This document shows, in pieces, positions 51,427 through 61,142 of a stretch of DNA of 64,000 bases. Under the pieces are notes generated by a model. The model had not been told where the DNA came from. It did no database searches and worked only from the letters and a program-made list of their open reading frames with translations. The position numbers and the translations under genes are program-made. Source of the DNA: UBA5972 sp964588725 (GTDB taxonomy: Bacteria > Pseudomonadota > Alphaproteobacteria > Rhodobacterales > Rhodobacteraceae); contig CAZPQL010000003.1 of the NCBI GenBank assembly GCA_964588725.1, positions 24,659-88,658 on the forward strand. The letters run 5' to 3'. Every line of letters begins with the position of its first letter. Position 1 is the stretch's first letter.

Positions 51427-53685
51427 CTAAGCGATTTTACACGCAGCCATGACGGCCATGTGCAATATGTCGGTTTCGGTCGACGACGTGGCGCAGATTT
51501 GCACCGAATGCTCAACACCGGCCAAAATGGGTCCGATCACGGTTGCGCCACCCATTTCCTGCAACAGCTTAACCGATATTGACGCGGAGTGACGCGCCGG
51601 GACAACAAGAATATTGGCGGGCGCGGACAGGCGGCAAAACGGGTATTGCGCCAAAACATCCGCATTCAGTGCTACATCTGCCGTCATTTCCCCGTCGTAT
51701 TCAAAATCAACGCCGCGAGAATCCAGCACGGACGGCGCGGCCTGCATTTTCTCGGCGCGTTCGGACACCGGATAGCCAAAATTGGAAAAACTGACAAAAG
51801 CCACACGCGGCTCCAGCCCCAGAGACCGCGCAACGTGTGCTGATCTTTCGGCAATATCTGCAAGGTCCTCTTCTTCGGGCCATTCGTGCACCAGCGTATC
51901 GGCAATCAACACCAACCGACCCCGCAACAGCACCGCTGTCACACCGACAGCACCATCAGAAGCGCGCGCGTCAATGACGTGATTAAGCAGTTGCAACACC
52001 AGCGCGGATTTTCGCGTTGCACCGGTGACCATCCCGTCGCCGTGACCATGGGCGACCATCAATGCCGCGAAAACATGGCGATCGCGTGACGCCAATCGAT
52101 GGCAATCTGCGCGGTCAAAACCTTGTCTTTGTAGTCGGGCATATAAGAATGCTTTGTATTTCTCCAGATGATCCGTATTTGCGGCGTTGATGACTTCGAT
52201 TTCGTCATAAGCATCGCCCAGTCCGGAATCCGTCAGTTTTTGTTTTACGTCGGCCTCCCGTCCGACGACGACCGCCTGACCCAAACCACCGCGGGCATAT
52301 GACACGGCAGCGCGCAATACACGGGGATCATCACCCTCTGCAAAAATCATCCGCGCCTGCGCATTCTTGGCGCGCACATACAAAGATTGCAATATCGATG
52401 CCGTTGGATCCAATCGCGCCTTGAGCGACAATTCGTAGGCCTCCATGTCGATAATGGGCCGCCGCGCACAACCCGTATCCATTCCCGCTTTGGCGACAGC
52501 TGGCGGCACAAGATAGATCAGGCGCGGATCAAAAGGCGTCGGAAGAATGTAATCGCGCCCGAATTTCAGCTTGGTCCCATAAGCCATGGCGACCTCGTCC
52601 GGCACGTCCTGTCTGGCCAAATCCGCAAGCGCACGCGCACAGGCGATTTTCATCTCGTCATTGATCGCCCGCGCATTGATATCAAGTGCACCGCGAAACA
52701 GATAAGGAAACCCCAGCACATTATTGACCTGATTGGGGTAATCGGAACGCCCGGTGGCAACGATCGCGTCCGGACGAACGGCCTGGGCTTCTTCTGGTGT
52801 GATTTCAGGATCAGGATTGGCCAAAGCAAAAATGACCGGGTCTTTAGCCATGCTTTCGATCATATCGGTCGTCACTGCCCCTTTGGCCGACACGCCAATA
52901 AAAACGTCCGCATCCTTTATTGCATCGCTCAGGGTGCGGGCGTCGGTTACCACGGCGTGGGCCGATTTCCACTGGTTCATGCCTTGAGTGCGCCCTTGAT
53001 AAATAACCCCCTTGGTGTCGCAGGTTATACAATTGTTGTGCTTGGCCCCCATGGTTTTGATCAATTCAATACAGGCAATGCCAGCGGCACCCGCGCCATT
53101 AAGAACGATTTTGCAATCCTCAATTTTTTTGCCCGACAGGTGCAGCGCGTTGATCAATCCGGCGGCACAGATTACGGCGGTGCCGTGCTGGTCGTCATGG
53201 AATACCGGTATATCCATGATTTCCTTAAGTCTTTGTTCAATGATGAAACATTCCGGCGCTTTGATGTCTTCCAGATTAATGCCGCCAAACGACGGACCCA
53301 TGAATTTTACGGCATTGATGAATGCGTTCGCATCCTCTGTATCCAGCTCCAGATCAATCGAATTCACGTCGGCAAACCGTTTGAACAATACTGACTTGCC
53401 TTCCATTACCGGTTTGGACGCCAGCGCGCCCAGATTCCCCATGCCCAAAATTGCCGTGCCGTTGGTAATGACCGCAACCATGTTTCCCTTAGTGGTATAG
53501 TCGAACGCCGATTCGGGGTTATCCACAATCGCCTGCACCGGCACAGCCACGCCGGGGGAATATGCCAAAGACAGATCGCGCTGAGTCGCCATGGGCGTAG
53601 AGGCGTTGATTTCGATTTTTCCGGGTCGTGGCTCCAGATGATAGGCAAGCGCCTCTTCAGGCGTGATTTTTGTATTGTTGGCCAT
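51427..53685 (-). CDS. maeB: NADP-dependent malic enzyme, multimodular MaeB
   Basis: A 752-residue fusion: malic enzyme N-terminal (about 20-155) and NAD(P)-binding domains (about 165-400) followed by a phosphotransacetylase-like domain (about 430-745), which in MaeB is regulatory. Signatures include YSPGVAVP, FHDDQHGTAV, LNGAGAAGIA and FALANPDPEI. It makes pyruvate, CO2 and NADPH from malate. The ATG at 53685 is preferred over the longest frame because it starts with the usual MANN..TPEEALAYH; AGGA lies somewhat far upstream. Confidence 0.95.
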   Translation of the reverse strand: MANNTKITPEEALAYHLEPRPGKIEINASTPMATQRDLSLAYSPGVAVPVQAIVDNPESAFDYTTKGNMVAVITNGTAILGMGNLGALASKPVMEGKSVLFKRFADVNSIDLELDTEDANAFINAVKFMGPSFGGINLEDIKAPECFIIEQRLKEIMDIPVFHDDQHGTAVICAAGLINALHLSGKKIEDCKIVLNGAGAAGIACIELIKTMGAKHNNCITCDTKGVIYQGRTQGMNQWKSAHAVVTDARTLSDAIKDADVFIGVSAKGAVTTDMIESMAKDPVIFALANPDPEITPEEAQAVRPDAIVATGRSDYPNQVNNVLGFPYLFRGALDINARAINDEMKIACARALADLARQDVPDEVAMAYGTKLKFGRDYILPTPFDPRLIYLVPPAVAKAGMDTGCARRPIIDMEAYELSLKARLDPTASILQSLYVRAKNAQARMIFAEGDDPRVLRAAVSYARGGLGQAVVVGREADVKQKLTDSGLGDAYDEIEVINAANTDHLEKYKAFLYARLQRQGFDRADCHRLASRDRHVFAALMVAHGHGDGMVTGATRKSALVLQLLNHVIDARASDGAVGVTAVLLRGRLVLIADTLVHEWPEEEDLADIAERSAHVARSLGLEPRVAFVSFSNFGYPVSERAEKMQAAPSVLDSRGVDFEYDGEMTADVALNADVLAQYPFCRLSAPANILVVPARHSASISVKLLQEMGGATVIGPILAGVEHSVQICATSSTETDILHMAVMAACKIA

Positions 53686-53818
53686 TGTCGAAATGAATTC
53701 CTGTTGTTTGCACAAAGCCTAAGGTCAGAACCCGCTATGCACAACCTCGATTGGGTTATTTCACCTTTAACATAGGGGTTTGCCTGTGTAGTTTTGGTAA
53801 ATCATTCGAGGGCATTGC

Positions 53819-56473
53819 GTGAACAAACCCCATTCCAGAATAACGCCTATGATGGTGCAATTTTTGGCCATTAAAGACGGCTATCCCGACGCGCTGCTGT
53901 TTTACCGAATGGGTGATTTCTATGAGCTGTTTTTCGACGACGCGATCGCCGCCGCTAATGCGCTCAACATTGCCCTGACAAAAAGAGGAAAACATCTGGG
54001 TGCCGACATTCCCATGTGCGGCGTACCGGCCCATTCTGCGGAAAACTATTTGCTGACGCTGATCAAAAAAGGATTTCAGGTCGCGGTGTGCGAGCAAACG
54101 GAAAGCCCGATCGACGCCAAAAAGCGCGGTGGAAAATCCGTGGTTCGGCGCGAGGTCGTTCGCCTTGTCACACCCGGAACCCTGACCGAGGAGTCACTGC
54201 TCGATCCGGGAAAGAACAATTTTTTGGCGGCCTTTCAAACAGTTCGTGATCAGGGAGCATTTGCATGGGTTGATCTGTCGACTGGCGAATTTACCGTTAT
54301 CGACTGCGCGATAGACGCGCTGCCATCGTTGTTGGCCCGGATCGCGCCGCGCGAGGTTTTGATTATCGACAATTCAGGCGCAGAATTGCGATCCCTGATT
54401 GAAGAATACGATGCCACGGCAACACTGCTTTCGCCGCACAGTTTCGACAGTTCTGGTGCAGAACGGCGACTTTGTGAATTTTACGATGTCAGTTCATTGG
54501 ATGGGTATGGCCAGTTTGGCCGCGCGGAAATCTCTGTCATGGGTGCCATACTTGATTATTTGGAACTGACCCAGATTTCAACGATGCCACTGCTGAATTT
54601 ACCAAATCTCGAGCAAAGCCGCCGGTTCATGCAGATTGATGCCGCGACCCGGCGAAACCTTGAATTGACCCGAAATCTGGCTGGCGAATCCACGGGCACA
54701 CTAAAATCGGTTATCGATCGGACGGTGACCAGCGCTGGTGCCCGCCTGCTTTATACCCGCCTGTCCAATCCGCTGATCGACGTTAGTGTCATACGTGATC
54801 GTCTTGATAGTATAGACTTTTATTTGTCCTACCCCGAATGTCGATCCGATGTCGTTGACTGTTTGAAAATGACGCCAGACATGGATCGGGCGCTGTCGCG
54901 GCTGTCGCTGGACAGGGGCGGACCCCGGGACCTGGGCGTAATAAGAAACGCGCTGACGATGGCGGGCGCAATTGACGGTATAATAACGGGCTGTGAAGGG
55001 CAGGAGAATCGTATATCTAATATGGTACAGTCTTTTGATATTAATGAGTTACTGGATTTTCTTAATGCGAATTTAGTGGATGATCTTCCTATTAAAACGT
55101 CAGCGGGTGGATTTATCGTCGCTGGTGTCGATAGCGAACTCGATGAGTTGCGTTCGCTCGCCACCGACGGCAAGGCGCAAATCGCGCTCATGCAACATGA
55201 GCAGGCTGATACTACTGGGATCAATTCTCTAAAGATTAAATATAACAACGTGTTGGGGTATTTTGTTGAGACGCCTGCCGGCCACGCTGAACGGATGCTT
55301 TCGGCTCCGCTGTCAGAGACGTTTATCCATCGTCAGACAACCGCAAATGCTGTTCGATTCACGACCAAAGAACTATCGTCGCTCGAATCCCGAATAATGA
55401 ACGCCGGCGTCCATGCGCTCGAGATCGAAACCGGGCACTTCGAATCGTTGCGGCGCAAAGTACTGCGGCTATTTTCTGAATTAAGCAAAATTAGTAACAT
55501 GCTGGCAGATATAGATTTATCCTCGTCATTTGCTGGCCTTGCTCTTGCGGAAAACTGGTGCCGGCCATGCGTTGAAAACGGGCAGGCATTTGATATAGAT
55601 CAGGGGCGTCACCCTGTGGTGGAACATGCCCTGCGGCAACGCGGCGATCAGACTTTTGTCAGCAACAATTGCATACTTACCCCAAAAAAGGATTGTGGCC
55701 CGGGCATTTGGTTGCTGACCGGGCCGAACATGGCAGGTAAATCAACGTTTTTGCGTCAGAATGCCCTAATTGCCATTCTTGCGCAAATTGGTTGCTATGT
55801 ACCTGCAAAATCAGCAAAAATTGGTGTGATCACCCAGCTTTTTTCGCGTGTTGGCGCATCTGACGATCTGGCGCGCGGGCGTTCGACGTTCATGGTTGAA
55901 ATGGTTGAAACTGCGGCCATACTGAATCAGGCACAACCGGGGGCGCTGGTCATACTCGACGAAATAGGTCGTGGAACCGCCACCTATGATGGCCTGTCTA
56001 TTGCATGGGCAACTTTGGAGCACCTACATGATACCAGCCGGTGCCGAACGATTTTTGCTACACATTATCACGAGCTTACCTCGCTAAGTTCGACTTTGCC
56101 GGGGCTGGTAAATGTCACTGTTCGAGTCAAAGAATGGGACGGCGACGTGATATTTCTTCACGAAGTTGCGCACGGCGTGGCGGAACAGTCCTATGGGATT
56201 CAGGTAGCCCGTTTGGCGGGATTGCCCTCTAACGTTGTGGAGCGTGCGCGTAATATTTTGGCGTTATTGGAAAAATCGGGCCGATCGGATAACTCTGCCG
56301 GAAATGATATCGCTGGCGAGTTACCATTGTTTTCCGCCAAGAGGGACGTAACGACGAGTCCTGGCGATAATTCTGATATTGAAAATAAATTGGCAGCTGT
56401 GTTTCCGGATACGTTGACCCCCAAACAGGCGCTTGACTTGCTTTATGATCTTAAGGCGTTGGTCGGCGATTAA
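53819..56473 (+). CDS. mutS: DNA mismatch repair protein MutS
   Basis: An 884-residue mismatch-recognition ATPase. Start is GTG 53819 with GAGGG 7 bases upstream. The mismatch-binding N-terminus has LLFYRMGDFYELFFDDA (Phe-x-Glu), the Walker A is GPNMAGKST near residue 636, Walker B is VILDEIGRGT near 713, and FATHYHEL follows. The C-terminal HTH part ends with TPKQALDLLYDLKAL. It is divergent from maeB; its stop overlaps the convergent grpE stop by 4 bases. Confidence 0.98.
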   Translation: MNKPHSRITPMMVQFLAIKDGYPDALLFYRMGDFYELFFDDAIAAANALNIALTKRGKHLGADIPMCGVPAHSAENYLLTLIKKGFQVAVCEQTESPIDAKKRGGKSVVRREVVRLVTPGTLTEESLLDPGKNNFLAAFQTVRDQGAFAWVDLSTGEFTVIDCAIDALPSLLARIAPREVLIIDNSGAELRSLIEEYDATATLLSPHSFDSSGAERRLCEFYDVSSLDGYGQFGRAEISVMGAILDYLELTQISTMPLLNLPNLEQSRRFMQIDAATRRNLELTRNLAGESTGTLKSVIDRTVTSAGARLLYTRLSNPLIDVSVIRDRLDSIDFYLSYPECRSDVVDCLKMTPDMDRALSRLSLDRGGPRDLGVIRNALTMAGAIDGIITGCEGQENRISNMVQSFDINELLDFLNANLVDDLPIKTSAGGFIVAGVDSELDELRSLATDGKAQIALMQHEQADTTGINSLKIKYNNVLGYFVETPAGHAERMLSAPLSETFIHRQTTANAVRFTTKELSSLESRIMNAGVHALEIETGHFESLRRKVLRLFSELSKISNMLADIDLSSSFAGLALAENWCRPCVENGQAFDIDQGRHPVVEHALRQRGDQTFVSNNCILTPKKDCGPGIWLLTGPNMAGKSTFLRQNALIAILAQIGCYVPAKSAKIGVITQLFSRVGASDDLARGRSTFMVEMVETAAILNQAQPGALVILDEIGRGTATYDGLSIAWATLEHLHDTSRCRTIFATHYHELTSLSSTLPGLVNVTVRVKEWDGDVIFLHEVAHGVAEQSYGIQVARLAGLPSNVVERARNILALLEKSGRSDNSAGNDIAGELPLFSAKRDVTTSPGDNSDIENKLAAVFPDTLTPKQALDLLYDLKALVGD

Positions 56474-57072
56474 TCGGATTCAGAATCGGATGGATCGGCA
56501 AAACCGGAAGACACGCCAACCTGAGCCGGACGCAACAGGCGGTCGGCCATGACAAAGCCCTCTGACATCAGTTGAATGATACTACCTGCCTGTGTCCCGG
56601 GGAGTGGCGCCTCGAACATGGCCTGATGCAGTTTTGGATCAAACTTGTCGCCCTCTTTGGGCGCAATACGTTCTATTTTGTGCTTGGTAAATGTATTTAG
56701 CAGCTCGCGCCGCGTCAGTTCTATTCCATCGATCAGTGCACTGGCCTGTTCGCGCTGCTCTTCGGTCACGGTTTCCAGTGCGCGCGTAATATTGTCATAG
56801 ACCGACATCAGGTCGCGGGCCAGTTTTGAACCGCCATAAGTTTCCGCATCCCTTCGATCACGCTCACCGCGTTTTCTGGTATTTTCCGCTTCGGCCAAAG
56901 CGCGCATCAGACGATCCTGCAGCTCGTTGCGTTCGACGATCAACCGGTTGAGCTCGTCCATTTCGTCATCCAAAGCCAGCGGATCTGTATCGTCAAAATT
57001 CGCGGGCTCAAAGGGTGTCTCTTCGGACAATTCTGTATCTTTATCCATCGCTTCGTCTTTGTGTTCGGACAT
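56470..57072 (-). CDS. grpE: Nucleotide exchange factor GrpE
   Basis: A 200-residue DnaK nucleotide exchange factor. From ATG 57072 an acidic N-terminus is followed by a long coiled coil (about 40-100, ERNELQDRLMRALAEAENTRKR) and the beta domain with HQAMFEAP and VMADRLLRPAQVGVS, the GrpE signature. It begins 10 bases after the hrcA stop, forming an hrcA-grpE operon. Confidence 0.96.
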   Translation of the reverse strand: MSEHKDEAMDKDTELSEETPFEPANFDDTDPLALDDEMDELNRLIVERNELQDRLMRALAEAENTRKRGERDRRDAETYGGSKLARDLMSVYDNITRALETVTEEQREQASALIDGIELTRRELLNTFTKHKIERIAPKEGDKFDPKLHQAMFEAPLPGTQAGSIIQLMSEGFVMADRLLRPAQVGVSSGFADPSDSESD

Positions 57073-57082
57073 TTTTGCCTCG

Positions 57083-58153
57083 TTAAATCGGTGTCTTTTG
57101 TGACAGCATTTTTCCAACCAGCTGCGCGGTATAATCCACGATCGGAACAATCCGCCCGTAATTTAATCGTGTCGGCCCGATGACTCCCACAGCGCCGATA
57201 ATTTTTCGATCACTGTTCATATATGGAGACACCACCAAAGAGGAACCCGAAAGTGAGAATAATTTGTTCTCAGAGCCAATAAAAACGCGCACACCTTCAC
57301 CTTCTTCTGTCAGCTCCAGAAACTGCGCGAGATCCCTCTTTCGTTCCAGTTCGTCAAACAATTCTTTTACACGGGCCAGATCGTCCTCGGTTTCAGCGCC
57401 GTCGATCAAATTGGATTGCCCACGGACGATCAGCCGCTCGTGCGCCTGACCCTTGTTTTCCCAAATGGCCAAACCGTCCTTGACCAGTTGTCGGGCCGCC
57501 GAATCCAGTTTTTGACGGTGCTGCAAAATTTCGTCTGCAATATTTTCCATCAGCTCTGAAAGCGTGCGCCCCCGCACCACGGCGTTCAGAAAATTGGCCG
57601 CCTCGCGCATGGCGGAAGCAGTTTGCCCAAGTGGCGGCGAAAAGACTCTGTTCTCTACCTGACCATCAGCGGTCACCAATACGACCAACGCCCGGTCAGG
57701 TGCCAGCGATACAAACTCGATATGTTTGATCGCACTTTCCGATTTCGGCGATAGAACAAGACTGGCGGTGTGCGTCAGGCCCGACAGAACAGAACTGGCG
57801 CGATCCAGCATGTCGTGAATTCCAGGTTCGGCGTCATCTATCGTGCTTTTGATCTGGCGCCGGTCATTTTGGGCGACGTCATCGATTTCCAAAAGGCTGT
57901 CGACAAAAAGCCGGAGACCCAGCTGAGTTGGCGTGCGGCCCGCCGAGGTGTGCGGGCTGTCCAGCAGCCCCAGAATCTCCAGATCCTGCATGACATTGCG
58001 AATTGTGGCGGCAGACACATTTTCCACCAGCGTTTTCGACAATGTGCGCGATCCGACGGGATCGCCAGTTGCCAAAAAAGATTCGACCAGCGTGCGAAAA
58101 ACTTCGCGACTTCTTATGTTCATTTCGTTAAAGGGGCCGTTTGGCGGTGTCAT
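57083..58153 (-). CDS. hrcA: Heat-inducible transcription repressor HrcA
   Basis: A 356-residue repressor that binds CIRCE elements (usually at groESL) and is kept active by GroEL. The N-terminal winged helix includes GDPVGSRTLSKTL and SAATIRNVMQDLEILGLL, followed by SPHTSAGRTPT. The C-terminal GAF-like part ends with GVIGPTRLNYGRIVPIVDYTA. No CIRCE palindrome was seen in this window. It is divergent from rph. Confidence 0.96.
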   Translation of the reverse strand: MTPPNGPFNEMNIRSREVFRTLVESFLATGDPVGSRTLSKTLVENVSAATIRNVMQDLEILGLLDSPHTSAGRTPTQLGLRLFVDSLLEIDDVAQNDRRQIKSTIDDAEPGIHDMLDRASSVLSGLTHTASLVLSPKSESAIKHIEFVSLAPDRALVVLVTADGQVENRVFSPPLGQTASAMREAANFLNAVVRGRTLSELMENIADEILQHRQKLDSAARQLVKDGLAIWENKGQAHERLIVRGQSNLIDGAETEDDLARVKELFDELERKRDLAQFLELTEEGEGVRVFIGSENKLFSLSGSSLVVSPYMNSDRKIIGAVGVIGPTRLNYGRIVPIVDYTAQLVGKMLSQKTPI

Positions 58154-58286
58154 GGTTTAACTGATCTTTCCATTCCCGACTGATAGTCCTAAAAAATCGT
58201 GTCGCTTTCGTCAATCGGTCATTGAACCGCCCCTGCAACTACCGCAAAAAGATGTCCAGATCACGACCCAATCCAAAGGACTTTGA

Positions 58287-59003
58287 ATGCGACCTTCAGG
58301 ACGAAAAACCGACGAACTTAGAACGATCTCTATAGAAACGCAGATTACAAAACACGCCGAAGGGTCTTGTCTGATCAAATGCGGCGACACGCACGTTCTG
58401 TGTACCGCCAGTCTGGAACAAAGGGTTCCGTCCTTTTTGCGAAATTCGGGCTTGGGCTGGGTGACGGCCGAATACGGAATGCTGCCGCGTGCCACAACTA
58501 CGCGAAACCGGCGCGAGGCTACCAGCGGCAAGCAATCCGGAAGAACGACGGAAATTCAACGGCTTATTGGTCGATCTTTGCGCGCGGGAATCGATCGTGT
58601 TGCTTTGGGCGAACGGCAAATTACCGTTGACTGTGACGTCTTACAGGCTGACGGTGGAACCCGTTGCGCCGCTATCACCGGCGGATGGGTGGCCCTGCGG
58701 CTTGCCGTGAATGCGCTGTTGAACGCGGGCGATATTAAATCTGATCCACTGACTGATCATGTAGCCGCTGTTAGTTGTGGGATTTATGCTGGTCAGGCAG
58801 TTCTGGATCTAGACTACGCCGAAGATTCGGAAGCCGGCACAGACGCCAATTTTGTCATGACAGGTGGTGGTGATTTCGTTGAAATTCAGGGCTCTGCTGA
58901 GGGCGCGACTTTTTCCCGTGACGCGTTCAATAGTTTGATCGATCTGGCGAATTCCGGAATTGCAACTTTGGTTGAAGCGCAAAAAGCGGCCGTCAGCAAG
59001 TGA
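58287..59003 (+). CDS. rph: Ribonuclease PH
   Basis: A 238-residue phosphorolytic exoribonuclease that trims tRNA 3' ends. It opens with MRPSGRKTDELR and contains CTASLEQRVPSFLRNSGLGWVTAEYGMLPRAT, QRLIGRSLRA, DCDVLQADGGTRCAAITG and the phosphate-binding region, all RNase PH hallmarks. AAAGGA precedes the ATG. It is one base ahead of rdgB. Confidence 0.97.
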   Translation: MRPSGRKTDELRTISIETQITKHAEGSCLIKCGDTHVLCTASLEQRVPSFLRNSGLGWVTAEYGMLPRATTTRNRREATSGKQSGRTTEIQRLIGRSLRAGIDRVALGERQITVDCDVLQADGGTRCAAITGGWVALRLAVNALLNAGDIKSDPLTDHVAAVSCGIYAGQAVLDLDYAEDSEAGTDANFVMTGGGDFVEIQGSAEGATFSRDAFNSLIDLANSGIATLVEAQKAAVSK

Positions 59004-59004
59004 C

Positions 59005-59619
59005 ATGCGGCTGTTGACGGAACGCAAAATCGTTTTGGCATCCCATAACGGGGGTAAGATCAAAGAGATTGAAGCGCTTTTGTCACCTTATGGTATTGAA
59101 TCCATTTCTGCGGCGGTGCTTGGAATTCCCGAACCCGCTGAAACCGAAACGACGTTCACGGGCAACGCCAGAATAAAAGCGCATAATGGCGCGAAATCAA
59201 GCGGTTATCCGGCTTTGGCCGACGACAGCGGAATCGAGGTCGTAGCTTTGAATGGCGCACCGGGAGTTTATACCGCTGACTGGGCCGAGGCATCGAAAGG
59301 GCGGGATTTTGCTTTGGCAATGACAAAAGTCTGGAATCAACTGGAAAAACGGGCTGCTCCCGAGCCGCGGCTCGCCCGGTTTGTATGTACTCTTTGCCTT
59401 GCCTGGCCCGATGGTCAGGACGCGGTTTTTACCGGGTCAGTTGATGGTCGCATTGTCTGGCCAATGCGGGGTGAATTTGGCTTCGGGTTTGATCCGATTT
59501 TTCTGCCAGAAGGGCATTCAGTGACGTTCGCCGAAATGGACCCCCGACATAAGGCGGCGATAAGTCATCGCGCGGCCGCGTTTGCCGCATTTCTCGAAAT
59601 TATTCCGCGTCATGGATGA
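59005..59619 (+). CDS. rdgB: XTP/dITP diphosphatase RdgB
   Basis: A 204-residue house-cleaning pyrophosphatase removing ITP, dITP and XTP. The ATG at 59005 follows the rph TGA by one base. Motifs are IVLASHNGGKIKEI, TFTGNARIKAH, ALADDSGIEVVALNGAPGVYTADWA, GFGFDPIF and ISHRAAA. Its 3' end overlaps the hemW start by 8 bases. Confidence 0.96.
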   Translation: MRLLTERKIVLASHNGGKIKEIEALLSPYGIESISAAVLGIPEPAETETTFTGNARIKAHNGAKSSGYPALADDSGIEVVALNGAPGVYTADWAEASKGRDFALAMTKVWNQLEKRAAPEPRLARFVCTLCLAWPDGQDAVFTGSVDGRIVWPMRGEFGFGFDPIFLPEGHSVTFAEMDPRHKAAISHRAAAFAAFLEIIPRHG

Positions 59620-60781
59620 TTGGCGTCATGCTGGCTTCGGAATTTATATCCACTGGCCGTTCTGCCAGTCAAAATGCCCCTACTGCGACTTTAATTCGTA
59701 TGTATCAGATTCTATTGATGAAAAAGCGTGGCTCACCGCCTATTTAGCCGAAATTGACCGCTACGCGCGCGCGGTTCCCAACCGGATAGTGAATTCGGTC
59801 TATTTTGGCGGTGGAACTCCGAGCCTGATGTCTCCGGACACGGTAAACCGAATAATTGAAAATATCTCGTCGCGCTGGTCTTTTGCCAATAACGTGGAAA
59901 TCACACTGGAGGCCAACCCTTCATCGGTCGAATACGTCAAATTTCGTGATTTTAGTGACGCCGGTGTGAACCGTATTTCCCTTGGCATTCAATCGCTTAA
60001 TGATGAACACCTAAGGTTACTGGGTCGAACGCACACCGCCAAGGACGCGCTGGAGGCGCTGAACGTGGCGCAGTCGGTATTTGATCAGGTCAGTTTTGAT
60101 CTTATTTACGCGCGCCAAACACAGACCGCAGATGAATGGCAGGCTGAATTGAGCCGCGCACTCGGGTTTGGCACCAGCCATTTGTCGCTTTACCAGCTGA
60201 CGATCGAACCCAACACGGTATTTGGCGCACGCCATTCAAGGGGATTGTTGCGTAATATGCCTCTGGACGACGTGGCAGAAGACATGTTTTTCCGAACCCT
60301 TAATCAGTGTCGCGATGCAGGATTCTGCGCCTACGAGGTGTCTAATTTTGCGACGCCGGGTAATCAGTCCAAACATAACATGATCTATTGGCAGTGCGGC
60401 GATTTTCTTGGCATCGGTCCGGGTGCGCACGGTCGTCTTACAATAGATGGAGCGCGGTACAGTACGGAATCCCATGCGTCGCCAAATGTCTGGCTGGCCG
60501 AAACCCGGTCCTTATCCGGAGAATCGCGCAGAGATGTGCTTTCGGTTGAGTCGATAATGGATGAGTATTTACTGATGTCGCTGCGGACTTCCGGGGGCCT
60601 GGATACGGAAAGATTGTACTCAATTGACGGCTACCGCATCGCGGAGGATATCGTTACCGACTTGAAAAATATGAACTTATTGGAAAATTTGGAAAACATG
60701 CTTGTAGCTACCGATTCTGGCCGGATGGTTTTGAACGCAGTCATAACCGAACTGTCGTCAAATTTGGTCAAGCCGCGGTAA
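59612..60781 (+). CDS. hemW: Heme chaperone HemW (HemN-like radical SAM protein)
   Basis: A 389-residue radical-SAM protein. The ATG at 59612 lies inside the rdgB end. The cluster motif is CQSKCPYCDF, followed by VYFGGGTPSLM. It lacks the extra N-terminal segment of true HemN coproporphyrinogen oxidases, so it is probably HemW, which transfers heme. The C-terminal winged helix includes YLLMSLRTSGG. It closes an rph-rdgB-hemW operon. Confidence 0.93.
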   Translation: MDDWRHAGFGIYIHWPFCQSKCPYCDFNSYVSDSIDEKAWLTAYLAEIDRYARAVPNRIVNSVYFGGGTPSLMSPDTVNRIIENISSRWSFANNVEITLEANPSSVEYVKFRDFSDAGVNRISLGIQSLNDEHLRLLGRTHTAKDALEALNVAQSVFDQVSFDLIYARQTQTADEWQAELSRALGFGTSHLSLYQLTIEPNTVFGARHSRGLLRNMPLDDVAEDMFFRTLNQCRDAGFCAYEVSNFATPGNQSKHNMIYWQCGDFLGIGPGAHGRLTIDGARYSTESHASPNVWLAETRSLSGESRRDVLSVESIMDEYLLMSLRTSGGLDTERLYSIDGYRIAEDIVTDLKNMNLLENLENMLVATDSGRMVLNAVITELSSNLVKPR

Positions 60782-60788
60782 AGTTGCG

Positions 60789-61142
60789 ATGCGATTTGTG
60801 TGGCTCATACTTGGGGTGGTCAGTTTGGTTCTGGCGTCAGGGGGCATTATTTTGCCTCTGGTTCCGACGGTGCCATTTCTGTTGTTATCAGCGTTTTTCT
60901 TTGCGCGCTCTTCCCCGACTTTGCTGGCTTGGCTGCTCGACCACAAAATCTTTGGTCCGCCAATTCAGAACTGGCGCCGACACGGCTCGATATCACTGCG
61001 TGCCAAAATTTTTGCAGGTGTGTCCATTATTGTGACACTCGCGATCTCAATATTCTTTCGCGTTCCAAGTGTCGTACTGATCGTTCAGATCCCTGTTCTC
61101 ATAGTGGTGTTGGTATTTATTTGGTCTCGTCCGAGGCCCTGA
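60789..61142 (+). CDS. YbaN/DUF454 family inner-membrane protein
   Basis: A 117-residue membrane protein with three to four hydrophobic segments. It has LILGVVSLVLASGGIILPLVPTVPF, FFFARSSP and HKIFGPPIQNWRRHG, the pattern of the DUF454 (YbaN) family of unknown function. It follows hemW after 7 bases. Its last 26 bases overlap the convergent parB gene. Confidence 0.88.
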   Translation: MRFVWLILGVVSLVLASGGIILPLVPTVPFLLLSAFFFARSSPTLLAWLLDHKIFGPPIQNWRRHGSISLRAKIFAGVSIIVTLAISIFFRVPSVVLIVQIPVLIVVLVFIWSRPRP

